A stretch of DNA of 64,000 bases from CAWARU01 sp963805795 (GCA_963805795.1 CAWDVG010000001.1:124001-188000), one strand, 5' to 3'. Shown: positions 45,669 through 56,000, counted from the stretch's first letter. Numbers and translations: made by a program. Notes: generated by a model from the sequence alone, not told the origin.

Positions 45669-46505
45669 TTAAATGCGCGATGCCACTAGTGATGGCGGCG
45701 GCGCAGTGACAACAGATAAAGCAGCCATAGGTTGATTCCTTTGCCCATTATTCTGATGCTGCTGGTATTGAGTTGTGATAGGAACAACATTAGCACCATT
45801 ATTTGCTGCTGGCGCTAAGGGTACTTGTGCTACATTGGCTTGGGCACCCCGGGCCGCTTGCTGTATTAAACTAGCCAATTGTGCTTCGCTAATACCAACC
45901 ATCCCTGCAGGCAGAACTGCTTGAGTATTCACTTTTGCCTGTTGTTCTTTTATGCGAGCATCAACAATCGCATCGGCTGCTTGCAACTCATCCGCTATCG
46001 CCTTCGACATACTTTCATGAGCAACTTCATCTCGCATTTTCTCAAAGGCATGAGATTTTTGATTCAAATGAGAATCTATGCAGGGTACTACGCAACACCA
46101 AGTACATGTAAGACAAGAAAAACATCTTATACATTCTAAAGGCGAAGAGGAGAAAGGACGCACATAGCAGCAACAACCGGTAATGGCATAAGGTGTTAAA
46201 CCGGTAGCGGCTTGGGTTTTTTGGGTAACATTAACATCGTTCCAATAATTGGGTAACCGAGTGGTACTAATGACATGATTACCAATATTGGCGGCCCCTG
46301 TATAAGTAATCGTCAAATCATAACCAAGGATAACACTTTGGCTTGAAATATTACCTGACACTGTAGGTACAGATTTCCAGGGAGTGGTGATATGGTCATA
46401 GCTCGTTGTGATTGCACCCGAAGTATGCACTTCTCTAACGGGCACATAGTCATAACGGAGTGCATGTACATTGTTATAGTATTTTGCAGGGTTAATTTGT
46501 GGCAT
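45669..46505 (-). CDS. Cysteine-cluster protein, effector candidate (278 aa)
   Basis: ATG 46505 (MPQINPAKYYNNVHAL) has an excellent AAGGAGA seven bases upstream. Residues 1-110 are polar with Tyr and Thr. Then comes a dense cysteine patch, CCCYVRPF followed by ECIRCFSC, LTCTWCC and VVPC, in which cysteines recur every third residue. The rest is helical (residues about 155-205) and ends in a Gln/Asn/Pro/Ala-rich disordered tail. No family is recognised. The patch could bind metal or be lipid-modified in a host; both are guesses. Confidence 0.7.
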   Translation of the reverse strand: MPQINPAKYYNNVHALRYDYVPVREVHTSGAITTSYDHITTPWKSVPTVSGNISSQSVILGYDLTITYTGAANIGNHVISTTRLPNYWNDVNVTQKTQAATGLTPYAITGCCCYVRPFSSSPLECIRCFSCLTCTWCCVVPCIDSHLNQKSHAFEKMRDEVAHESMSKAIADELQAADAIVDARIKEQQAKVNTQAVLPAGMVGISEAQLASLIQQAARGAQANVAQVPLAPAANNGANVVPITTQYQQHQNNGQRNQPMAALSVVTAPPPSLVASRI

Positions 46506-46720
46506 TCGATCATCTCCTTTTTTCATTACATTTACTAAAACACACATAAAACTTTCGGTGATAAAATGCTTTATGCATTAGAGCATTTTCAAACCTATTG
46601 ATTTCTTTCGTCAATTTTTGACGGTCTATTTGACAGGTAAATTGACAGGTAAACTTTGAATTGCACCTCGATATCAGTTTATTAAGAGCTTTTGGCTGTT
46701 AAAGCCAAATTATTTGCGAT

Positions 46721-46815
46721 GGACAAACAAGTCTATACGTTGGGACAAACGGTCATTATTAGAAAATGTGAGACTGAATCTTGGACAAAATGCCTGGACA
46801 AACATCTGGACAAAC
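46721..46815. repeat. Cluster of GGACAAAC octamers upstream of the RAYT gene
   Basis: GGACAAAC or a one-base variant occurs at 46721, 46743, 46783, 46796 and 46808. The last three are spaced 12-13 bp apart. A hairpin TTTGGCT/AGCCAAA precedes them (46691-46709). Two tandem TTGACAGGTAAA units lie at about 46630-46655. An open frame over the cluster is short and has no ribosome site, so the cluster is not clearly coding. Confidence 0.55.
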
Positions 46816-46973
46816 AGACGCAACTAAAAATTAATTGGTTTTTATTAGGTGTTTTATGCTTTAATGTTCCTGAATAAACGGATCCGCTAAATAGCGGATA
46901 GTTATAGGGTTTAATCTTCTATTAAATATTAGATCATGGCTTATAGCAATTGTAGATATGAGAGGGAAGTTCA

Positions 46974-48065
46974 TTGAAAGAAAAAAGTGACAAGAAAAAT
47001 AATAAAAAAATCGATTGCAGAGAAGCATGGTATCATGTAACGAATAGTGCTGCTGCAGGTCAAACTATTTTTCACAATCGCATCTATTTTGAAATATTTC
47101 TAGAATTATTGGAAGAAGTATTTAATATTTATCAAGTTGAAATTCATGCCTATTGTCTAATGAACAATAACTATCATCTCCTTATTAAACTAAATTATGA
47201 TAATTTAAGCGAGGCCATGAGGCATCTAAATGGATTATTCGCACGAAGACACAATAGCATGCAAGACAAAGATGGGCCCGTATTTAAGAGTCGCTATAAA
47301 GCTTTTCTAGTGAAAGAAGATCATTATTTATTACTCCTGAGTCGTCGTATACATCTGAATCCAGTCGCTTCCAAATTATGTCAATATCCTGAACAATACC
47401 TGTGGTCTAGTTATCGTTATTATTTGGAAATCCCAGATCGACCGAGATGGATGTTCTGTGACGCCATTCTCGATTGCTTCCAACCTGACATAAAAATAGA
47501 ATGCTATAAACAATTTGTCTTGGCAGGGCAATCCGATTTGAAAGCCTTATCATTTAAAGAAATAAAAATCCTCGCGCAATACCAAAATAGAAATATGGCT
47601 TTTGAGGAAGACAAACTTTTTTGCAAAAACAAAATCATCGGTCAAAAAGAAAAAAACATCATCTTCAACACGATAGATCTAGAGCGTACTGAAATAAACG
47701 AGAAGACTCATTCAATTGCAAATACAAAGACTCACACCGCTGCTTCTAAAACCGCATCAACCCAAATGATTGCTTCTAAAATGGAAAAAATCAATACAAT
47801 AATTTCGAAGATTGCTCAATATTATCAGGTGGATCCTTTGTTGATACAATCTAATAAATATAAAACTGCCCTCAATCATCCAAGAAAAGTTGCCATCTAT
47901 ATGCTCAGTCAAGTTTTTCATATTGAACGCAGAATAATTGCTCTTGCTATCCATAATATTTCTATAGATGGCATAACCAAGGTCTCTCAGCGCATGAAAT
48001 TGAAAATAGAAGAAGATCAGGATCTCTCTTCAGAAATCCTGAGAATCAAAGCGTATCTGCTGTAG
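46974..48065 (+). CDS. RAYT-type (Y1/REP-associated) transposase with degenerate active site and DnaA-like tail (363 aa)
   Basis: TTG 46974 is used because GAGGG lies seven bases upstream and no ATG fits. The N-terminal domain clearly belongs to the REP-associated tyrosine transposase family: AWYHVTNSAAAGQTIF, YQVEIHAYCLMNNNYHLLIK, LNGLFARRHNS, GPVFKSRYKAFLVKEDHY and WSSYRYYLE. Two catalytic features are lost. The HxH metal site (normally NHYHLL) reads NNYHLL. The Tyr helix (normally RYxxLNPV) reads SRRIHLNPV. The C-terminal 95 residues look like the DNA-binding domain IV of DnaA (NHPRKVAIYMLSQVF). It is probably a domesticated DNA-binding protein rather than a working transposase. Confidence 0.82.
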   Translation: MKEKSDKKNNKKIDCREAWYHVTNSAAAGQTIFHNRIYFEIFLELLEEVFNIYQVEIHAYCLMNNNYHLLIKLNYDNLSEAMRHLNGLFARRHNSMQDKDGPVFKSRYKAFLVKEDHYLLLLSRRIHLNPVASKLCQYPEQYLWSSYRYYLEIPDRPRWMFCDAILDCFQPDIKIECYKQFVLAGQSDLKALSFKEIKILAQYQNRNMAFEEDKLFCKNKIIGQKEKNIIFNTIDLERTEINEKTHSIANTKTHTAASKTASTQMIASKMEKINTIISKIAQYYQVDPLLIQSNKYKTALNHPRKVAIYMLSQVFHIERRIIALAIHNISIDGITKVSQRMKLKIEEDQDLSSEILRIKAYLL

Positions 48066-48132
48066 GATGAAATGGGTTGTCCATCTGAACTCAATAATAA
48101 TATAGATATATAGGTTGCTTTGTGAACCCAAA

Positions 48133-49821
48133 TTAAACCGTTTGCAACTTTTTAAATTTCACCCGATGTGGTTGCAGCGCCTCATCCCCCAATCTTTTGC
48201 GACGATCGGTTTCATAGTCTGTGTAGTTTCCTTCAAACCAAGTGATGCGGCCATCTTCTTCAAAAGCCAGGATGTGCGTTGCGATACGATCTAAAAACCA
48301 GCGATCATGGGAAATTACCATTGCGCATCCAGGAAAAGCCAGTAAGGCTTCTTCGAGTGCACGTAGTGTTTCTACATCTAGATCATTGGTCGGTTCATCC
48401 AGTAATAGCAGATTGCCACCGGTTTTTAAAAGTTTTGCCAGATGTAAGCGATTACGCTCCCCGCCCGAGAGATCGCCAACACGTTTTTGTTGATCAGCTC
48501 CTTTAAAGTTAAAGCGGCCAACATAAGCACGAGAGGGCATTTCAAATTGGCCAACTGTCATAATATCGTGACCATTTGATATTTCTTCCCAAACAGTTTT
48601 ATTGTCATCTAGGGAATCACGGCTTTGATCCACATAGGCTAATTGTACCGTTTCACCAAATAATACTTCACCAGAATCTGGTTTTTCTTGGCCGGTGATA
48701 AGACGGAAAAGTGTGGATTTCCCGACGCCATTTGGCCCGATAATCCCGACGATGGCCGCTTTTGGTACCCGGAAACTTAAATTATCGATCAGTAAGCGAT
48801 CATCAAAAGATTTACTGACATTGATTAATTCTACTACCTTGTCACCTAGACGAGGTCCTGGCGGGATATACAGCTCAATGGTTTCATTGCGTTTTTGGAA
48901 TTCTTTGGAATTTAATTCCTCAAAGCGGGCTAGACGCGCTTTACTTTTAGCATTACGACCTTTGGGATTGGTACGTACCCATTCCAATTCATGTTTCAGG
49001 GTTCGTTGATGAGAGGATTCTTGCTTCTCTTCCATCTCTAAACGTTTTTCTTTTTGATCTAACCAAGAAGAATAATTGCCTTCAAATGGGATACCACGGC
49101 CGCGATCTAATTCTAAAATCCATCCTGCGACGTTATCTAAAAAGTATCTATCGTGTGTTACAGCAACTACCGTCCCGGTAAATTCATGTAAATAACGTTC
49201 TAGCCAAGCCACACTTTCTGCATCTAGATGGTTAGTAGGTTCATCTAAAAGTAATAAATCTGGAGTTGAAAGTAATAAACGACAAAGTGCTACGCGCCTA
49301 CGTTCCCCACCAGATAATTTGCTGACATCTGCTGTCCAGGGAGGTAAGCGTAAGGCATCGGCAGCGATTTCTAAAGTACGATCAAGATTCCAGGCTTGCG
49401 CAGCATCAATTTTATTTTGTAACTCACCTTGTTCTTCCAATAAAGCATTCATTTCTTCCTCGGACATGGGTTCTACAAAACGTAAACTGATTTCATTAAA
49501 GCGATCCAGAAGCGCCTTTGTCTCTTTAATACCTTCTTCAACGTTGCCACGGACATCTTTATTAGGATCCAGTTGGGGTTCTTGCAGCAAGAAGCCGATT
49601 TTAATATTTTTCTGTGGGCTTGCCTCGCCAATGATGTCTTTTTCTACGCCTGCCATTATTTTAAGAAGGGTGGATTTACCGGAGCCATTTAAGCCGAGTA
49701 TTCCAATTTTTGCACCGTGGTAAAAGGAAAGAGAAATATCTTTTAATATTTCCTTTTTAGGGGGCACAATCTTGCCCACTTTATGCATTGAAAAAATATA
49801 TTGAGATTGCACTTGCGACAT
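48133..49821 (-). CDS. ettA: ABC-F translational throttle EttA
   Basis: EttA gates the ribosomal E site in response to the ATP/ADP ratio. Two ABC domains are joined by a coiled arm and linker. Walker A motifs are GLNGSGKST and GPNGVGKST, and signatures are LSGGERRRV and LSGGERNRL. Each domain ends with a Walker B of the LLLLDEPTN type. The 562-aa length is close to E. coli EttA (555 aa) and excludes the longer Uup and YheS forms. GTGATT precedes the ATG at 49821, with no strong Shine-Dalgarno. Confidence 0.94.
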   Translation of the reverse strand: MSQVQSQYIFSMHKVGKIVPPKKEILKDISLSFYHGAKIGILGLNGSGKSTLLKIMAGVEKDIIGEASPQKNIKIGFLLQEPQLDPNKDVRGNVEEGIKETKALLDRFNEISLRFVEPMSEEEMNALLEEQGELQNKIDAAQAWNLDRTLEIAADALRLPPWTADVSKLSGGERRRVALCRLLLSTPDLLLLDEPTNHLDAESVAWLERYLHEFTGTVVAVTHDRYFLDNVAGWILELDRGRGIPFEGNYSSWLDQKEKRLEMEEKQESSHQRTLKHELEWVRTNPKGRNAKSKARLARFEELNSKEFQKRNETIELYIPPGPRLGDKVVELINVSKSFDDRLLIDNLSFRVPKAAIVGIIGPNGVGKSTLFRLITGQEKPDSGEVLFGETVQLAYVDQSRDSLDDNKTVWEEISNGHDIMTVGQFEMPSRAYVGRFNFKGADQQKRVGDLSGGERNRLHLAKLLKTGGNLLLLDEPTNDLDVETLRALEEALLAFPGCAMVISHDRWFLDRIATHILAFEEDGRITWFEGNYTDYETDRRKRLGDEALQPHRVKFKKLQTV

Positions 49822-50062
49822 GAATCACCTTATTTAGTGTTGCCTGATAAGATTCTTTACTGGAGCATTCTACATCCTGTGGGAATGCTACGTCAGTGGA
49901 TGACAAGTCAATATAACATTTGCTACTGGTTAAGTAAACTAGAAAGAGAATTAAAATTGCTTGTATCATCCCTTTCAATACCCTATTCGTTCGTTATTTG
50001 TTTTAATACATTGATTTTATTAATTAATTTTCATATTCGATCCGCAAAGTAAAATGGGTGAA

Positions 50063-50094
50063 ATTTGGCATTGATAAATGCCAAATGGTATGCT
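50063..50094 (+). promoter_or_regulatory. vapBC promoter and overlapping operator
   Basis: ATTTGGCATT and AATGCCAAAT form a perfect 10-4-10 palindrome (50063-50086). A -35-like TTGGCA (50065-50070) lies within it, and TATGCT (50089-50094) is the -10, at 18 bp spacing. Binding of VapB or VapBC there would occlude RNA polymerase, the usual autoregulation. Confidence 0.7.
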
Positions 50095-50128
50095 AAAATG
50101 GCAAATAAAGAGAGAGGTAAAATCTATG

Positions 50129-50380
50129 CAAGCATCCATGGATAAATTTGGCCGAATAGTCATCCCTAAACAAATAAGAGAGCATCTTGGATGGGAAATC
50201 CATTCGATAATAGAAATTGAAGAATTTGATCACCAAATATCGCTCAAGGCCATTGATGATCAACCAAAACTCATGGTAGAGAGTGGCATTCTTGTTTTTT
50301 CAGGAAAAGCCAATGGCGATATGAATCAGATGCTTTCTTTGACACGAGAAGAACGATTAAAAAATTTGGGAAATTTTTAA
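50129..50380 (+). CDS. vapB: VapB-type antitoxin, AbrB/SpoVT fold (83 aa)
   Basis: ATG 50129 (MQASMDKFGRIVIPKQ) follows GAGAGG. A longer start at 50078 lies inside the promoter. The N-terminal swapped-hairpin AbrB fold is plain: GRIVIPKQIREHLGW, then IIEIEEFDHQISL. The C-terminal half (VFSGKANGDMNQML) should bind and inhibit the toxin. Its stop and the toxin ATG are one base apart. Confidence 0.85.
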   Translation, partial: QASMDKFGRIVIPKQIREHLGWEIHSIIEIEEFDHQISLKAIDDQPKLMVESGILVFSGKANGDMNQMLSLTREERLKNLGNF

Positions 50381-50381
50381 T

Positions 50382-50816
50382 ATGAAAGTTCTTTTCGATA
50401 CCTCTGTTTTAGTAGCAAGTTTTGTTGCATCTCATCCACAACATAAAAATGCCATGGAATGGATTAAAAAAGTTACTAAGAAAGAGATCACATTTCTTGT
50501 TGCCTCACATACATTGGCAGAATGTTATTCCGTACTAACAAGATTGCCTCTTACACCAAAAATTTCTCCTAGCATTGCTTATCATTTGGTTTCAGAAAAT
50601 ATTTCAAAACTAGGAAAGGTTATTTCGCTTGATGGGCCTCAATATTTGAAACTGCTTCATGAATTATCCAAACTGGGTTTATCTGGTGGGATAGTTTATG
50701 ATGCAATAATTTTAAAATGTGCGCAGAAAGCAAAAGCGAATAAACTATTAACTTTAAAAGCGCGTGATTTTATTCGACTTTGTCCTGAAGACGAATCATA
50801 CATATTGTCGGCATGA
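50382..50816 (+). CDS. vapC: VapC-type PIN-domain ribonuclease toxin (144 aa)
   Basis: PIN toxins cleave RNA, often tRNA, and stop translation. The acidic catalytic residues are present: D6 (LFDTSV), E47 (LAECYS), D107 (VYDAII) and D129 (LKARDF). A usual asparagine near the last site reads Lys (TLKARDF), which may reduce but need not abolish activity. Length and pairing with vapB are normal. Confidence 0.88.
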   Translation: MKVLFDTSVLVASFVASHPQHKNAMEWIKKVTKKEITFLVASHTLAECYSVLTRLPLTPKISPSIAYHLVSENISKLGKVISLDGPQYLKLLHELSKLGLSGGIVYDAIILKCAQKAKANKLLTLKARDFIRLCPEDESYILSA

Positions 50817-50975
50817 AGTAGGAAGAAAGATAAGATGAGTCATCGTTTTTAAATGAACAGAATTCTTAAATATAAGTTATCTTATAAACTTTGCTAATAA
50901 AAATTAATATAGCCTGTGGTATACTTCCTGCTTTAAGTATATATTAAACTCACATTTTTAATTTTGGTGTCATTT

Positions 50976-51779
50976 ATGCGATGTGCGGCCTATTGTATTG
51001 CTACAGCCTTTGATAATAATGGCTTATTAAGTTACCTAAAATCACAGTATACTGTGACTCGATATCGCGAAGTACTACATGTTCAAGTGAAGCCCGGTTC
51101 AAATGAAGATTCCGATGTTTTTTTCTTTCCCTATGGTTCCGTTGTTTGCTGGGGTTTGGATGAACACCTAGAGCGCGATTTATTGCAAACTATTCGGCGT
51201 TTTTCTCTTCAACATGTTGATCCCATAGAGGACGACGTTTTTTCTTATGAATTCGGAGAAGAAGGATCCCAGGCAAAAATTATTGAAGATGAAATTACCT
51301 TGCCCGATCGAGATGTTTTGACCAAATTGGCCTTTTCTCATGGTATGGCACAATCTGTTAAATTAGCGGTCTTTGAACAAACGATTCAAAGAACCATTCA
51401 TTTAACTCGGGAGTTGCCTGAACTGCTTGCCCAACAGGGTGGAATTCAATTATCACGTAAAGATATTAGAAAAATGATGGGGCGTTTATTTATTGATCGC
51501 AGTTCCATTAATCTGCATCAAGAATTATTAGACACCCCCGAATATTTTTGGGAACATTCTGATTTAGAACCCTATTATGCGTTAATGGCGCATTATTTAG
51601 ATCGCGAACGACGTGTTAATGTTCTCAATCAACGCTTGCTTATTTTGCAAGAATTATTTGACATGTTGGCAGCCGAATTGAATCATCAACATTCATCTCG
51701 TTTAGAATGGACCATTATTGTATTAATCGTGATTGAAGTGGTATTACTGGTTGGTAAGGATATATTAAAGTTCTGGTAG
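50976..51779 (+). CDS. RMD1/YagE (DUF155) family membrane protein (267 aa)
   Basis: The family is known from yeast RMD1 and bacterial YagE; its molecular function is unsettled. ATG 50976 (MRCAAYCIATAFD) is chosen; an upstream alternate start adds four residues. Visible features are VFFFPYGSVVCWGLDE, KLAFSHGMAQSVKLAVFE and the long helix LDRERRVNVLNQRL. One C-terminal transmembrane helix (WTIIVLIVIEVVLLVG) is consistent with a membrane anchor at the C-terminus. Confidence 0.8.
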   Translation: MRCAAYCIATAFDNNGLLSYLKSQYTVTRYREVLHVQVKPGSNEDSDVFFFPYGSVVCWGLDEHLERDLLQTIRRFSLQHVDPIEDDVFSYEFGEEGSQAKIIEDEITLPDRDVLTKLAFSHGMAQSVKLAVFEQTIQRTIHLTRELPELLAQQGGIQLSRKDIRKMMGRLFIDRSSINLHQELLDTPEYFWEHSDLEPYYALMAHYLDRERRVNVLNQRLLILQELFDMLAAELNHQHSSRLEWTIIVLIVIEVVLLVGKDILKFW

Positions 51780-51923
51780 CCGCGAAATATTGAGTTGCTG
51801 TCTTGTAACGGACCATTTCCGAAAGATAGAAAGCTTTAGATCTGGCAATTATACAATTAAGTTCTAAAATTAATATTAGGCTCTGATATTAACTTGTTTA
51901 CCTTTGATGATAGGGAAGTGCAG

Positions 51924-52196
51924 ATGAAAATGATACAAAAAAAGCTGAAACTTAGATATTGGTTGGGTTCCTTGCTTAGTCTCCTCATCACTGCGAATTT
52001 AAGTGCTTGTATGAGTGAATCACCAAGCCCAGAAGCCAGAGAAAGAGCTAGAATTGTACTCGAAGAAACCTCCCCAAGAAATCTAAATGATCACCCTAAA
52101 GTAACTTGTCCCAACGTTGGCTATACGTTTTCGAGCGGAGAATGTAGGGGCAGGGCAGAAGTATATAATCAAAGATTGTGCACAGACGATGAGTAA
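51924..52196 (+). CDS. Small lipoprotein (90 aa)
   Basis: GGGAAG precedes ATG 51924. The signal peptide has a lipobox LSAC (KLRYWLGSLLSLLITANLSA, then C), so the mature protein is lipid-anchored at Cys. The rest is short and polar, with three more cysteines (VTCPNVG, GECRGR, RLCTDD). No family is recognised. It is followed by a convergent pilin gene. Confidence 0.65.
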   Translation: MKMIQKKLKLRYWLGSLLSLLITANLSACMSESPSPEARERARIVLEETSPRNLNDHPKVTCPNVGYTFSSGECRGRAEVYNQRLCTDDE

Positions 52197-52268
52197 TCGG
52201 CTCATAAACTTAAGCCAACGACGGGTATAAACAATGGTCCTTTATAGAATAATTTCTTCAAATTTCAT

Positions 52269-52673
52269 TTAATTTCGACAATCCGTTGGCACATATTTTT
52301 TTAGATCATTTGGTTCCGCGCTACATTTCCATTGAATCATATTTTGTTGGTTGACAACTGGCGTTAGAGAAATTTTTAATATCTTCTCTTTAGGTTTAAT
52401 CCCCAGTTTTTCTGAATTAGCAGTAATGCTAATAATATTTTCACTCACGGTCATTTCTTTGATGCTGTCTTGATCAACTATTTTTTCCACAGTAGCAATA
52501 TTTCCAGAAATAACAGCTTCTGAAACGGCAAGCTTTGCTGGTTGTGCCATGGTAAGGATATTCACCACTTTGGCACGAATAATATAATCTTGATAGGAAG
52601 GTATGGCCAGCATCCCTAGGATGGTTATAATGGCCACAACGATCATGAGTTCAATTAAAGAAAAACCTTTCAT
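52269..52673 (-). CDS. Type IV pilin major/minor subunit (134 aa)
   Basis: The prepilin leader is very short (MKG), followed by the conserved FSLIELMIVVAIITILGMLA with glutamate at mature position 5, as required for pilus assembly. A C-terminal cysteine pair (KCSAEPNDLKKYVPTDC) could form the disulfide loop typical of PilA/PilE. The protein is cleaved and N-methylated by PilD, encoded elsewhere. It is convergent with the lipoprotein gene. Assembly genes are not in this window. Confidence 0.9.
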   Translation of the reverse strand: MKGFSLIELMIVVAIITILGMLAIPSYQDYIIRAKVVNILTMAQPAKLAVSEAVISGNIATVEKIVDQDSIKEMTVSENIISITANSEKLGIKPKEKILKISLTPVVNQQNMIQWKCSAEPNDLKKYVPTDCRN

Positions 52674-53065
52674 TTACTTATTTACCCCTATTACGTTATT
52701 TGGCCTTAAGTTCCATCAGTTTTTATCCTGTTGGGTTATGATGCTTTTTCATTCGCATGTTCATTAGCATGTTTTATAAACAGTGAATATACAATCCGAT
52801 ATTATGCGGATAAACAAAGGATGAATAAATATAATGAGTTGGACTGGGTATTAGCATAAAAATAAATAATATAAAAATAAATAAAAAGATTATATTGGAC
52901 ATTATGAGGGCATAAGTTAGTTGTTTATGTAATATTCTAGAGGTCCTACTCGAAAGATATATCGCAAACTTGAAATTAAAGTTCATATTTGATATGGTAT
53001 GTTTTTTAAATAAATAACCGAGATACCAAGATAATAATTCAATGGTTAAAATGGGGAAAGGAAAC
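52674..53065. other. Intergenic stretch
   Basis: Nothing recognisable beyond AT-rich sequence, probably carrying the divergent promoters of the pilin and the large ankyrin gene. Confidence 0.4.
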
Positions 53066-56000
53066 ATGAAAACAGAAGCTGTTAAAGCGCTCTTAGAAAA
53101 AAGTTATTTTGAATATAATAAACTTATTGACCTGTTAACAAAAGAAGGCTTTGAAATAACGTCTTTAACCGAAGAAGGGGATACGATTTTACAGGTACTA
53201 TTTCAGTGTAATTTAAAACATAAATTTGTTAATGAATTGGTTGCTGCTTTACTTAAGTTAAAGTTGGATGTTAACCATGCCAATGCTAAAAACGAAACTG
53301 GTTTTGATCTATTGCTAAAAGCAATGCCCTGGGATAGCGATAAAATAACAGAAGAACTTCTGTTAAAGGGCCTAGATGTTAATCATATAGATTCCGAAGG
53401 CAATACCTATTTACATATCATTGCCAAAAATTTTACTTCTGATAGCAACAAAATCGCTCTCATATTAGTTCAAAACAACATTAGGCCAATCTATTTAGAT
53501 TCTTTGCCTTTTAATAAAGAAGGGGATAATTTTCTTCATGTTCTATTTAGAAAAAAAGAAGGATCCGATGTGCTAGAGCTTGTTGCAGCGCTAGAAAAAA
53601 GAAAGCCCGATATAAAAAAGCTGAATATAAACCAACGAAATAAACAAGGTGATACCTGTTTTGATGTTCTGTTTAAAAATATTTCATATGAGGGTCCTGC
53701 AATAACTGAAAAATTATTGGCATTGGGATTAGAAGTTGGCTGCAAGGATTCAGAAGGAAAAACCTATCTTCATAAGCTTATTCAGTCTCTGGATAGGCGT
53801 GAAGCGTTAATGGCGGCTTTAATAATAAAAGCCATGCCAGATCCCTTGATGCCCAATAATGATGGCGATAGCATTTTACATTTATTATTTAAAAGGTCTT
53901 CTGCTAATAACTATTATGTGTCTGATATATTAAAGGCCTTAGAAAACAAAAAAATAGACATTAACTGTATTAATAGGAATCAAGAAACTTGTTGCGATAT
54001 TCTATTAAATAATATTTGCTCTAATTCTGACGAGATCTTTCACAAGTTAATCAAACTGGGTTTGGATGTTGATCGAAAAGATGCATCTGGAAATTCTTAT
54101 TTACATAAAATCCCTTTGAAAGTCAACTATAGTTTTTCTGAGGTAGCAGCTATTCTGATTGATGCAATGAAAGATCCATTTTCAAAAAATACTGCAGGAA
54201 AAACCCCCTTGGAGATTTGGTTGGAATATTCCTGTAAACTGGCAATAACACATTGTTATGATGGAAATATTAATACTATAATCAATTCATTTGTAGTTAA
54301 AGCTAATAAAGTTGGTATTGAAGTGATATTTGATATCATAAAAAACCCGCATGTTGATCCAGATGTTAAAAGAAGACTATTGGAATCTAAAGGGCACGAT
54401 TTTTCGATAAAAGACAAAGATGGTCATAATCTTTTTTATGTGGTTCTAGATTTTTTGCTTTTAGACGAAAAGCATTTATATACGACTATGAAAGATTTTT
54501 TTAAAAGGTGTTCGTCACAAAATGTAGATCTCTATGAGAAAGATAAAGAGGGTAAAATTTTCTTATTTAAAATATTGCAGTCTAATCTTGATGTTTTTGC
54601 TAAAAATATTATTTTAAATAATTTCTTTAGTGTGTTTAAGTTCGATTTTTCAAGAAAAATTGATGGAAAACCTATTTTTGAAGGCATTGATATGTCGGCG
54701 GTTTTGCCTGACTCATTATTGGATGCCCTATGCAAAGATGTTAAACTATTTTCTGATAATGCTTTTTTATGCAAGTTCAAACACTATTGTAAAAAAGAAA
54801 AATCATACGAAAAAATATACCTGATGTTTAGTGCGCTCAGCAATGATCCCAAAATGATTGATGAAAGAATGAAAGCAGTTGAAGATGAATTTTTTAACCA
54901 TTATGAATCTTCCGAAGAACTGGATACAAGAATGTTAGGTCATCGATTTTCTTTAAAGGGTAGCCTGACTTATATAGCAGTTGATCAAAAAGAAATGAGA
55001 GAGGTTGTACTAACAGGTATGAGTCATCAGCGAAGTGTTCCTGTTTTTTATTCCGCTTTGCATGCCTTTACGTCACAGATAGATATTCAATCCTCACCTG
55101 CACTTAAAAATAGGTTTGCAGCCATTACTGATATTGTTAGAAAATCATTGCGTTACTTTAATTTGACTCAACGTTTCAATTCTTTGGAAGAAAAGACTAA
55201 AAATGAAATTTTTGAACAATGGTTAAATGACTGTAAACAGGACATTTCGATCATTTATACAGGTTATCCAGGACATGCCATTAGTATCGTTATATCAGGT
55301 GGAACAACTTTGTACCGTTGTAACCGGGGCGGTTGTAGTAACATCAATGATATTGTTGAACAATATACTATTACCAATCCAAAAGTTTTAACGGTGGAGG
55401 TTTTGAAAAAAATAATTTTAGAAGATGATCGAGAAACAAATAAAGTCTATATTCAAAATGAATTACATAGCTTGCTTGGTTTAAAATTGATTAATATTAT
55501 CAAGGGAAAATCACAAAGTGTTGGTAACTGCGGTTGGGCTAGTAAAAAAGCAGGTTTACGTGCTTTAATTCATGCATCACTCAGTCGAAATTTAAATTTA
55601 AAGTCAAAAGCAGAATTAGAGGCAGTTCTAAAAAGCGACTATAAAAAATGGTCCTCTTTTGATAAAACAGCATTCTTTGATTATTACTTGAAAAAATATG
55701 CACAGCATAGCGTTTTGCCGGCAGTATTACGAAGAATGCTCTGTACCCATTACGATCCCAAAAATGAGAAGGATATGGCTTTAGGCACTAAAGTTATCAC
55801 GATCCTTAAAAGTCTTCCAAGATTTGAGGAGTCCTACACTGAATTTTTGATATACCATTGGGCTTTAGGTTTGGCAAATAAGAAGAAAGAACAAGAACAG
55901 TTTATTTTGTTTTTAAAGAATTTTAATATTGACTTATTAAATTTGGAATGGTCTTCATCTCAGATTCCTAAACAAGTTAAATTATTTCAGGCGCTAATCA

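Noticed and set aside
46692..46877. 61-aa frame over the GGACAAAC cluster
   Set aside because: No ribosome site, and the protein is only a reflection of the octamer repeats.
49781..49978. Small hydrophobic minus-strand frame upstream of ettA
   Set aside because: It overlaps the ettA start and has no good ribosome spacing; a small secreted protein cannot be excluded but is not supported.
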